A program made the translations under genes and the position numbers. From assembly GCA_026874595.1 (NCBI GenBank), contig CM049316.1, positions 33,737,339 to 33,801,338 of the forward strand: a stretch of DNA of 64,000 nucleotides. The letters are read 5' to 3'. The DNA is from Sipunculus nudus (Eukaryota; Annelida; Sipuncula; Golfingiida; Sipunculidae). How positions within the stretch are numbered: the stretch's first letter is position 1; every line of letters begins with the position of its first letter. The notes beneath the pieces are model-generated. The model saw only the letters and a list, made by a program, of their open reading frames with translations. It did no database searches and had not been told where the DNA came from. This document shows, piece after piece, positions 22,480 to 32,328 of the stretch.

Positions 22480-24001
22480 TTCAAGATCGCAGAAGAGGGA
22501 ATCTCTGAGTATCAACTTTCCACCACAGCAGCGGGTTGGCTGTCCCGGTCGATCCCTCTTTCATGAAGTTATTGATCTCCTATTCAACTGACACCTGTTC
22601 CTGTTCAATATCTGCGATGTCTTCGATCAGGTAATTCATGAGTTGAAATCTGCTGATGGTTTAATTTTCTTGGATGGCGAAGTCACTTTTTCTGTGACTG
22701 TGGAACCCAGGGGTTTAGGTTCTTCATTCAGCATGGATGTATCTACAAGAACCTTGATATGTTCAGTTACAGCCCTGCGGTCCTCGTCTTCCAGAAATGT
22801 CAGACTTTTTTACCTGGGGTCCAGGAACGTGGCAGTCATTGGTACGGACTGCAGGTATCCATCACGAATGAGTCTGGATTTAATTCCTGTGGCAATGTTA
22901 GTTTTCAGTAGCTGCACAATGCCACTGTCAAGCTCATGTGGCGCAAGATGATTCTGGAGAAGCCAAAAGATAAGAGGAAATATGGCCCCGGCAGGCGGGA
23001 ACTCCTCTGTGCACAAGACCTCCGTGACTGACACAAGAACTTCAGATACTGAGAGTCAGCATGAATAACAGCATATATTTCAGCACGTAGCTCAGCCATC
23101 CTGCTTAGCATAAAGTATGTTGAGTTCCATCTTGTGCTTACATCTGTGATCAAACGTTTCGGTTTCTTGCCAAGACGTTTTTGGTGGTCTTCAAGAGCTT
23201 GCCAGGCCACGACAGATTTTGAGAAAAAGGCCACCAGTCTTCGCGAATGTATTCGCGAATGTAGTTTTTGATAGTGGCTACATTCTCTTCCGGCGGCATC
23301 CATTTTACTGTCATTGTCAGTGGTCAAAGCAGACACTTTCTTAATCTGAAACTCAGTTTGAATGTCTTTCAAAATATTGCCAACATTTTCCCCTGTATGC
23401 CGCTCTTCCACTCGCCTTGTGGCCAGCATACATGACAACAGCTCCCATGCGTCATTGATGTAATGGGCAGTTACAGTTATATAGCCATGAGTTGCAGTGC
23501 TTATCCATAGGTCAGTTGTTTGTGCCGGTTTGGGTATTGAAGTGTCGGTTTGGGTATTGAATGTTTCTGTTAGCGATGTCTTGCTTTCAACATACATTTT
23601 CATGAGATAATTATGAAGAGTGGTATGGGATGGAACTTTGTAAGATGGGTTAAATTCCTTGCAGAATGCGCGAAACCCTTTCCCATCAACAATTGACAGT
23701 GGTCTAAGATCTAGGGCACACATGAGCACAGCCTGTTTAGTGATCAGTTCATACTTACTTTAGCTTATTGGTCTTATCCTTCACTGGTCTCACAACAGAC
23801 GTCTTCACCTTGGAACCTGCCAGAGAAGGATGTTTGATATCTAGATGTTTCCGCATGGTGCTCGTAGTACTTCCGGTATAGCTTAACTTCACACCACACA
23901 AACGACAAAAGTCTTTTTATGAGGACTGTCCAAATCAAAATGTTCCCACACAGAATGATTTCTTCACACACTGCGATGACTGAATCGTTCAGGTTTGACA
24001 T
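22480..24001 (-). pseudogene. BED-finger hAT transposase (ZBED-like), broken
   Basis: Read on the minus strand: a BED zinc finger at about 23910-23820 (CRLCGVKL...MRKHLDIKH, a C-x2-C...H-x4-H pattern), then ALDLRPLSIVDGKGFRAF. The RNase-H-like core follows, with TTDLWISTATHGY (first catalytic Asp) and ALTTDNDSKM (second Asp), then DVSTRWNSTYFML. The hAT dimerisation tail NPLLWWKVDTQRFP is near 22500. Lesions: a missing A in an A-run in the BED finger (about 23914-23918), a stop at 23757-23755 with a frame change, a frame change near 23034, a stop after TATFLDPR (about 22810), a frame change near 22640 and a stop near 22580. It cut and pasted the element in the nucleus; no intact copy is in this window. 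Confidence 0.92.
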
Positions 24002-24500
24002 TCAAACTCTGTGACTGTACACGTGGGATATTCTTGTGCCGCGTGGTGAACCTACAACTGTTTGAAATCGAGCCAGCGTCTCGTACTGAATGTTACAGTG
24101 TTGCAAACTCCGAAGAGGCCTACAGCGAGTGGAAACCGCACATGCAGCCCATGTACATATGGTTGCTCCTGCCACTTTTGTTCAGATAACAGCCTTTTAA
24201 CTGGGGATTTTGAGCTATCATTTACACGGCTCTAAATAACCTTTTCCGCCTGTCTCAGACAGCTAGATAAGTTGTAACAAACATAACACAAAAACAACAT
24301 CTTTCAGAGGTGGTGTTCCACCGATTCCCAATATTTCCCATATTTTCTTGTAAACCTTCCGTATAATTTCTTATATCATCTGACATTTAGGCCCTCAATT
24401 TTTCACCACACAATCGTGTGTCTGATATTATAGTGATACTTTTAAAAACCTCCAGTTATCCTTTATTATGCTATTTATTCAAACCAATCGAGTTTCTCTT

Positions 24501-24502
<2 letters not shown>

Positions 24503-24543
<41 letters not shown>

Positions 24544-24590
24544 TAATAATAATAATAATAATAGCAATAATAATAACAACAAAATCAACA
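24503..24590. repeat. TAA/AAT microsatellite inside the hAT element
   Basis: About 85 bases of imperfect AAT repeats with TGAT and AGC interruptions, lying in the non-coding part of the transposon. Confidence 0.95.
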
Positions 24591-25617
24591 ATTATAATAT
24601 AGGCATACTGCCATAATTTACACCAAGAACATGCGCTAGTCTAAGAGAAAATCGGAACTGTGTTTATTGAAAATCTGAGAGCAAAAGAATTGAGACTTTT
24701 TGCATTTGCGATTTGTGAAGTCAATGAATTGAAACCGGATAAAAATAGGCACTTGGCAGTTCAAATTATCCGCGGAAATTTCCTCAAATGAATATGAGTG
24801 CATGTTTCCTTTCCTAAAATGGAATTATGACGTGCAATTTTTGCGTCGTCGCTTCCACTCTCAGGTAACTGGTTATCAGGCCGTTTGTAAACTGTCAACT
24901 TAATGTCATGTGCTCATTCCAGTCAAATCACAAGCAAACAACATAATCGTTTGGAAATGAAATTTTTATATTAAGTTTATATTAAGCCGCATATATATAG
25001 AAATGCTTTCTATTATATAAAATTGCTCCCTTTTTTCTGGTAGCAAAGCGCCGCCATGCGACCGTTCTGGGAAACTACCGCAGGCTTTTACTGGAACACG
25101 GGTTACCAAGTGCACCATCATAAAGGCAGCTTATTGGCGCTACAACCTTAGGCTACAACAGGCTGCTGCGTTAGTCTGAAATCTGAATAGCCTCTGTTTT
25201 TTCTAAACATGTGGGCGCTTCTTATTATCTGGATAAATGTTCGAGGTTAATTCGAATACGGACAGGTATGTTTGTAAGCACGCATCCTGCCGCATAGTAG
25301 GCCTAAGTGCGAGTTCGTGTCGACCTGTTGAGCGCCTCTGGCTCACAAAGGTTGCGGCGAAACGAGAAAGGACTCCGTGCGAAACGGGTTTAATATGTAA
25401 CTGGTTTCTTTGTAACATATTAAGGAACGAAATATCTAGCAAGAGTTTACAAGACCTCCTTTAATTTGACTAGATATATGTTTATAGCCCTATATGGCAA
25501 GCTACGATAATGTAACAGACTGTCCGTAAATTTACAGTGATATATAAGCAAGTACTTAAACGAGTACTCGGTAAGTTTTACCTAGACTCGAGTACTCGAG
25601 TACTCCTTTCAGCCCTA

Positions 25618-25625
25618 GTCCGCAC
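25618..25625 (+). repeat. Right 8-bp target-site duplication of hAT element
   Basis: Exact second copy of GTCCGCAC. The inferred empty site joins TTTTATGTG to AATGATCC around a single GTCCGCAC. Confidence 0.96.
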
Positions 25626-25769
25626 AATGATCCCGCTTCAGGAATATTTACAAATGTACACTCATGCACCTGTACACGAATCAATCTGGGTATATGTGCC
25701 GAAAAGTGAATGTTGTCGCTGGGACAATAAAAGCCCAACGTCACAATGGTTTATTTGCTCAGCTGACTT

Positions 25770-28594
25770 TCAGTCATGCTGAGCTATAGCGATCACTCTT
25801 TGTCCGTCGTCCGTCTGTCCGTTTGTCCGTCTGTCTGTTCGTTAACCAGGCACAAATCGTTACCGCTGGACCTAGAATCTTGTAACTTGACATTCTGAAA
25901 GACCTATGAAAAATCTCCATTGAAACCAGAAATTAGGTCTCTGTTACTCATATCCTTTGAGCTATGGGGCCCACAGTACCCTCCAGAATAGTGAAAAATT
26001 TCATACAAAAACTTCAATATCTCATGAACTACATCACTGATGGTCATGATTTTTGGCATACATATTGATGTAAGGATGTATCTATCAACAGGGTTCAAAT
26101 TGTAACGGCTGGACCTAGAATCTTAATGCTTAAGACACAGGGAGACCCATGAAAAGACTCCATGGAAACCTGGAATTAGGTCTCTGCTACCTATATCCTT
26201 TGAGCTATGGCACTCCAAAGTACAGCTCAGAATAATGGAAAATTTGACACAAAAGCTGAAGTATCTGAACAACTAATGCAGAGATCACAATAATTGTTTG
26301 CATGGATATTAATTATAGAGTGTTTCATCAGTTTCTGCAGCCTGGGTGCACCACCTCCATTTTTTCGATTTTTTACGAATTTTTTTCTCTATTGTTGAGA
26401 CCTTTAAAGATATGAACACCTGTTAACAGGGCACAAATCATCACAACTGGGCCTAGAATCTTCATTCTTTACACACAGGGAGACCCATGAAAAATCTCCA
26501 TTGAAACCTGAAATTAGGTCTCTGTTACCCATATCCATTAAGTTGTATGGCTCCAAAATACCCCCCCCCCCCCCAGAATAATGAAAAATTTGATACAAAA
26601 ACTCCAGTATCTCAATAACTACAACATTGATGCTCATGATTTTTGGCATAAATATTGAACATGACGTGTTCCATCAGTTATATCAGACAGGGTGCGCCAC
26701 CTCTATTTTTTTCAAACTTTTACAATTTTTATTTCTCTATTTTTGAGACCTTTAAAGATGTGGTTATCTGTCAACAGGGTACAAATTGTAACAACTGGAC
26801 CTAGAATCTTAATTCTTGTCATGCAAGGAGGCCCATGAAAAGTGTCTGTGGAAACCTGAAATTAGGTCTCTGTTACCAATATCCTCCAAGATATAGGACT
26901 CCAAAGTATTCCTCAGAATAATGGAAAATTTGATACAAAAGCTGAAGTATCTGAACAACTAATGCAGAGATCACCATAATTGTTTGCATGGATATTAATC
27001 ATAGAGTGTTTCATCAGTTTCTGCAGCCTGGGTGCACCACCTCTATTTTTTTTCGATTTTTTACGAATTTTTTTCTCTATTGTTGAGACCTTTCAAGATA
27101 TGAACACTTGTTAACAGGGCACAAATCATAACAACTGGACCTAGAATCTTCATTCTTTACACACAGGGAGACCCATGAAAAATCTCCATTGAAACCTGAA
27201 ATGAGGTCTCTGTTACCCATATCCATTAAGTTGTATGGCTCCAAAATACCCCCCCCCCCCAGAATAATGAAAAATTTGATACAAAAGCTCCAGTATCTCA
27301 ATAACTACAACATTGATGCTCATGATTTTTGGCATACATATTGAACATGACGTGTTCCATCAGTTTTATCAGACTGGGTGCGCCACCTCTATTTTTTTCA
27401 AACTTTTACAATTTTTTCTCTATTTTTGAGACCTTTAAAGATGTGGTTATCTGTCAACAAGGTACTAATTGTAACAACTGGACCTAGAATCTTAATTCTT
27501 GTCATGCAAGGAGGCCCATGAAAAGTGTCTGTGGAAACCTGAAATTAGGTCTCTGTTACCAATATCCTCCAAGATATAGGACTCCAAAGTATTCCTCAGA
27601 ATAATGGAAAATTTGATACAAAAGCTGAAGTATCTGAACAACTAATGCAGAGATCACCATAATTGTTTGCATGGATATTAATCATAGAGTGTTTCATCAG
27701 TTTCTGCAGCCTGGGTGCGCCACCTCTATTTTTTTTTCGATTTTTTACGAATTTTTTTCTCTATTGTTGAGACCTTTCAAGATATGAACACTTGTTAACA
27801 GGGCACAAATCATAACAACTGGACCTAGAATCTTCATTCTTTACACACAGGGAGACCCATGAAAAATCTCCATTGAAACCTGAAATGAGGTCTCTGTTAC
27901 CCATATCCATTAAGTTGTATGGCTCCAAAATACCCCCCCCCCCCAGAATAATGAAAAATTTGATACAAAAGCTCCAGTATCTCAATAACTACAACATTGA
28001 TGCTCATGATTTTTGGCATACATAATGAACATGACGTGTTCCATCAGTTTTATCAGACTGGGTGCGCCACCTCTATTTTTTTCAAACTTTTACAATTTTT
28101 TCTCTATTTTTGAGACCTTTAAAGATGCGGTTATCTGTCAACAAGGTACTAATTGTAACAACTGGACCTAGAATCTTAATTCTTGTCATGCAAGGAGGCC
28201 CATGAAAAGTGTCTGTGGAAACCTGAAATTAGGTCTCTGTTACCAATATCCTCCAAGATATAGGACTCCAAAGTATTCCTCAGAATAATGGAAAATTTGA
28301 TACAAAAGCTGAAGTATCTGAACAACTAATCCAGAGACCACCATGCTTCCTTGCATGGATATTGACCATTAAGTGTTTTTATTAGTTTCTGCAGACTGGT
28401 GGAGCCACCTGTTTTTTATTTTTTAGATTTTTTCTCTATTTTTTAGATATATCAATACAGACACAATCTCAGCCTGTTGGTTAATCTGTTTGATGCTTCA
28501 GTTGAATGGGTATTTATTATCATTAAGATGATAAAATTTCCTTTTGCAAATCTCTTCCCAGTCAGCTGAGCGTCATGACCCATGGGTCACTTGT
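25770..28594 (+). mobile_element. Tandem-array element (HINE-like) with dimeric higher-order repeats
   Basis: The leader at 25780-25850 contains CTATAGCGATC and repeated GTCCGTCTGTC. The core is an array of roughly 340-bp monomers in two alternating types. Type A has a C run, CATGATTTTTGGCATA and GACGTGTTCC. Type B has TGCAAGGAGGCCC, GTGTCTGTGG and GTTTGCATGG. Type A starts near 26412, 27103 and 27787; type B near 26764, 27447 and 28130, so A+B dimers repeat every 684-688 bp, the last two almost identical. Earlier monomers (25850-26411) are more diverged. The end is GCTGAGCGTC, then the perfect 14-bp palindrome TGACCCATGGGTCA (28576-28589), then CTTGTT. Open frames on the minus strand inside type A are by-products. 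The plan recalls non-autonomous elements with tandem cores described in bivalves; the class is inferred. Confidence 0.8.
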
Positions 28595-28944
28595 TGATTT
28601 ATAAAATGTTGATCAATCAAATATTACAAAATCATGTGAAAATATGTACACCGAAAGAAAGATCACTATACCAGGTTTTAAATAAAGTATACTCCATTGG
28701 GTCTTATATGAATTTAAAACCTGTAACATGTTACTTACTTTAGCACGCATTTTTTTCAGTATTAATTACACCTTCGTTGTTTTTCGTTGATTTGTTGGTC
28801 GGTTAATTACTTGGTTTGTTTATCTTTCAGCAAAAATAAACTCACAAATGATGAAGGGATTTCGATCAAGCTTTGTCCAGACTTCGTGTAGCACTTAAGA
28901 AGAAAAAAAAATAAGGATCAGGAGATTCCCTGACTGACCTGGCC
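28595..28944. other. Spacer between array element and dispersed repeat
   Basis: AT-rich sequence with no recognised gene or repeat. The passage at about 28840-28880 (GATTTCGATCAAGCTTTG) is common transposon-like wording but has no support beyond that. Confidence 0.3.
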
Positions 28945-29212
28945 CAAAAATCTAATATATGTTCCCGTTGGCTGAAACACCGCGTTTTGCAGCCCAAAAT
29001 CGGACCTCCGGTCACGCGGCCTTGTTACGCACGTGGACAGTGTTTACCAACATGCAGAGCCATAACAAGGTGTTTAACAGCCGTATACGAGGTACTGAGG
29101 TTGGTTGCTGTGATGGTTTTGCTGGGATACATTCGTATAAAGCAAAACTGAACTGATAGTGTGAATGAATAGGCATAATATTGCTCCTGATTATGTCCCT
29201 TTAAAAGCTGAA
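28945..29212 (+). repeat. Dispersed repeat D, copy 1 (inverted partner at 30655)
   Basis: Blocks CGGTCACGCGGCC, GTGTTTACCAACA, CATAACAAGGTG, TTTTGCTGGGA, AAGCAAAACTGAA and CTGATTATGTCCCTTT occur in the same order in the reverse complement of 30655-30900. The first blocks also occur at 37690-37800. The repeat stops at the 5' edge of the lectin exon relic. Confidence 0.8.
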
Positions 29213-29664
29213 GCCGCATCTGTTGGGACAAAGGGATCGTGTTATAAAGTACTCCCAAAGCCACAGTACGGGAGCAAGAAGATCGGAGGGAACCTTGTCA
29301 AGATCGAGAAACAGGAGGAATCGGAGCACCTCACGAGGTTTATTTCCGATTAAAAAGGTAGACTGACAGATTGTGTGCACATACTATAAATTTACGAGAA
29401 AGGGGAAGACCATATCCTTCGATATCTGTAAGCGGACTAAGTTTATTATCAAATTATCAAAAGAACTGAATAAATCAAAATAAGTGGCGCACAGCATGTA
29501 GACTATAAAGTAATTATTTACCTTTCTTTCAATTGCCCAGATTAGCTGTGACTTATTAATTGTCTATTTTCCACCCTGGTCTTAATCATTAATTGAGATA
29601 TTTCATTGATATTACCAATTTGACATTACTAATTTTTGGTTGCGGTTATTCATTTATTTATATT

Positions 29665-30060
29665 TTTTTTCCTTTTTTTTTGGAGGCTCTCGCCTTGTGA
29701 ATATTAGCTTAACTCTATGTAAATGTACATTTGCGGAATGGATTCTCTTCCATTTTCGAACTACGTGACAGGGTAGTTTCACACACTTCCTCTCATTTTG
29801 TATCCTGGTGTTAACAAGGCCCGGTGACCACTGCACCTTTGGGCCCTGAGTGTTGTCGTCCCCATCGCTGGGTCATACCACCGAGGAACCCTCGAAAGAC
29901 GCACTCGTTTGTTGGTGAAAAACGGCCGTTGGGTACGGTCTTTCCATTAAGCCTGCAGAGCGCTCACCATGGGTTGGGTCGACCGTGAAAAATGTCACCG
30001 CCTCGGCGAACTCACGATCTCCCGAGTCCTTTGAGTCCTGTGCCCCTGAGCCCAAGAAAA
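29665..30060 (-). mobile_element. tRNA-headed SINE, copy with damaged B box
   Basis: Aligns over nearly its whole length with the SINE at 45380-45821, in the same orientation. Shared blocks include ACGTGACAGGG, GGTCATACCACCGAGGA, GCGCACTCGTTTGT and TAAGCCTGCAGAGCGCTCACC. In the head, about eight bases covering part of the B box (present as TGAGATTC at 45759) are missing here, so internal pol III promotion is probably lost. It lies in the intron of the lectin relic, antisense to it. Confidence 0.85.
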
Positions 30061-30654
30061 ACCAGAAACTGTTATTGAAATCCTTTGGTTAACACTCGCT
30101 TAATTTGAACTGTGCCGTTTATTAGTTGGCAATTTAGAAGCTTTGGTTTGATATTTGGATTGCCCGCTTTGAACTGCCGTGAATGAAGACCTAAGATGAC
30201 AATTTTAACTAGACTAGATTTTGGAGCAAATCACTAGTATATTTTCCAGACACAGCTGCAGACATACTTACTGGTACATTGGACAACGACAAGGTACTAC
30301 GCTCAATCTGTCAACGCCTAGCTGAACCGTAGATGTTCTCTTGATACGTCATTATTATGATGGACTTTCGCAAATTTCTCAGATTAAGCGTAGATCTTTC
30401 ACTCATCGACCTTCCTGACCTAGATCGAGATGTTATAGTAAGCAAATGAAAGAGAATCGCCCTTTGCTTGTACCGCCTTTTTACGTACCGTTCACTTCAT
30501 TCATTTGGCAGGGCGCTAGCATCAGCAACTGAAGAAGTTTTTATAGACCGCGGCGTCTGTTCACCTAGTTTTTCAATCTAATAACTGGCGGCCCGGCAAG
30601 TCTATTCAATACTTATTTTGAGAAATGAGTTTAAATCGCATGTTCTAAGCATAT
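30061..30654. other. Intronic spacer of the lectin relic
   Basis: No gene or repeat recognised. The segment lies between the SINE and repeat D copy 2. Confidence 0.3.
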
Positions 30655-30900
30655 TTAAAATTATCAAAGGGACATAATCAGGAGAAATATTACACCTACT
30701 ATTTCTCACTATCAATTAAGTTTTGCTTAATTGAAAAGTTTCCCAGCAACACCATTCAATCACACGGTCTCAGTACCATACCTTCAGCTTGTTATGGTTC
30801 TCCGTGTGAGTAAACACGGTCCAGTTGTCTTTTCATCATTATATGGCCGCGTGACCGCAGCTCCGATTTTTGCGCACGCGCTAAGACCCCAAATAAGGAG
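30655..30900 (-). repeat. Dispersed repeat D, copy 2 (inverted)
   Basis: The reverse complement of this segment shares ordered blocks with 28945-29212, including GGTCACGCGGCC, CCATAACAAGCTG, TTGCTGGGAAA and CTCCTGATTATGTCCCTTT. With copy 1 it makes an inverted pair enclosing lectin exon 1 and the SINE. Confidence 0.8.
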
Positions 30901-31716
30901 TATTCCAAACAAGTTCATACATGGACATTCATATATACCATGTATACCATTCTGATATACCTGCCGGACATTACGAATGTAAATTCATTGTAGAGCCTTT
31001 CGCAAAGGTTGTGTGCGATAGGTCGAGGGTTTCAGCTGAAATTACAGTGTAACCCCTTTGTATCGGTTTCCCTGAGCCACCACATCACCCGATGTTTTAG
31101 CTAGTAAGAACATGTATTATATTTTATCCGTGCAAAGTCAGTCAGGGCATCTCCTGATTAACAGGTGATGTGGACTGAACATGAATATGCACAATTGTGA
31201 ATCACCGGTTGTAATCCTGAAAAGAAAAAAAAACCCAGGTGGCGTTTGCGATAATATTTTGTTGAAGCCTGGATTATCGCGCCCGGTCCCCTTTTTTTAA
31301 CTCTCATGTACTTGAATAAGCCAAAAGTTTCTGGGCAATATTTTGGCAGGTACCATTTTATTTCTAATATGATAGTGTTTAATTATTAATCAGTGATTAC
31401 TAAATCACTCCATTTATATGCATATTTTTTTAAAGAAATTTCAAAGACTCATTTGGTATGGTCTGGAGGGAGAGAAGCTGGAAAAGAATAATGGGAGAAG
31501 GCAGGCACGGGGCGAAAGGTCAACTACACCAACTGGGTGCTTGGTACAGCGTAAGTCCTCCCAAAGTCTATGAAAAGGACTTTATCTGTCTCGGAAAATT
31601 CCGTTTAAAATGGCATCGTGCCTTGGACTCCCTCGTTTCCATGAGAATATGTGAGGAGTAGACTTAGATTGTATGCTGGTAATAATCTGAATTAAAGTCA
31701 GAGCCGGTTAGTCATC

Positions 31717-31722
31717 AATAAA
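31717..31722 (+). terminator. Polyadenylation signal AATAAA of the lectin relic
   Basis: AATAAA lies 56 bases after the TAG of lectin exon 2. An A run at 31731-31741 follows nine bases later. It fits the 3' end of the gene; the A run could be genomic or could hint at a retroposed 3' part. Confidence 0.6.
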
Positions 31723-32328
31723 GTACTTTGAAAAAAAAAATAGCTTAATCTATTACAGCAAAGTAATACACTTTGATTATTCACACATTAAACTGTTACA
31801 AATTATCCCTTTTAATAGATGGAAAAGTTCCAAAATATATTGACATAATTTTCTGTTTGAGCTTAGTATATTCATAAATTTTTCATAGCTTTATGTTTCA
31901 TTTATTTTTTGGGTTCACACTATGTTCCCATACGGCTTTGAACGTTAAAGCCCCTTTCACACATTCACGGATAGCATCACGGATCATCACGGATCATCAT
32001 TCCGGGGTCATCCGTGCTTACTGCGGCATCACTGTGTTAACACCGTGAAGGCATCCGGGGTGATCCTTGGTGCACCGGCATGTTCGGAGAAAAAAATTAA
32101 ACCTGCATAATTTTTCGTCCCGGAGTACACGGATTAAAAATTATCCGTAACACTCCTTGCTGGCACCGTTGCCATCCGTGTATCCACCGCATACATCCGG
32201 GAGTCTCCGTGTAGCCACCGGGGGCTCCGTATTGAGACCGGCGTCTTCCTGGGGCGAAAAAGTGAACATTTATGTACAACTGCCATGCGACGGCCATTGT
32301 TGTTACATCACTGAAACTAGGAGACACG

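Larger units (their letters stand above)
21788..25617 (-). mobile_element. Complete hAT-superfamily DNA transposon (3830 bp)
   Basis: Both ends are visible. The left TIR is TAGGGCTGAAAC at 21788 and the right TIR is its complement ending CTTTCAGCCCTA at 25617, with 11 bases matching perfectly. Inside both ends lie subterminal ACTCGAGTACTCG repeats (about 21815-21866 and 25560-25605), the usual transposase-binding landmarks. Exact 8-bp duplications flank it. A minus-strand transposase relic occupies 22480-24001, and the rest is non-coding, with a TAA microsatellite at 24503-24590. The element inserted intact and its gene then decayed, since transposase stops and frameshifts are present while ends and duplications are perfect. 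It could also have been moved in trans. Confidence 0.96.
29213..31722 (+). pseudogene. C-type lectin gene relic (two CTLD exons), broken
   Basis: Exon 1 relic (about 29213-29357) reads VGTKGSCYKVLPKPQ then KKIGGNLVKIEKQEESEHL, the classic first half of a C-type lectin domain. A few residues, including the expected second Cys before IGGNLV, are missing, and a TAA at 29351-29353 precedes a possible donor AAG/GTAGAC. Exon 2 (about 31446-31661) gives IWYGLEGEK, then after a one-base frame change WEKAGTGRKVNYTNWVLG, then after another change KVYEKDFICLGKF, KWHRALDSL and MRICEE followed by TAG. These are the WIGL, NYTNW and FICE landmarks. AATAAA lies at 31717-31722. Such domains bind glycans in secreted or membrane immune lectins. 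No signal-peptide exon was found; repeat D abuts the 5' side. Loss of Cys, the stop and two frame changes make it a pseudogene. Confidence 0.78.

Noticed and set aside
23740-23768. A tiny intron in the hAT transposase between GTAAGT and AAACAG
   Set aside because: It would be about 26 bases, far too short to splice; a frameshift with a stop explains the break better.
26404-27985. Repeated minus-strand frames with a Gly-rich segment
   Set aside because: They lie inside satellite monomers; the Gly run is the C tract read in reverse.
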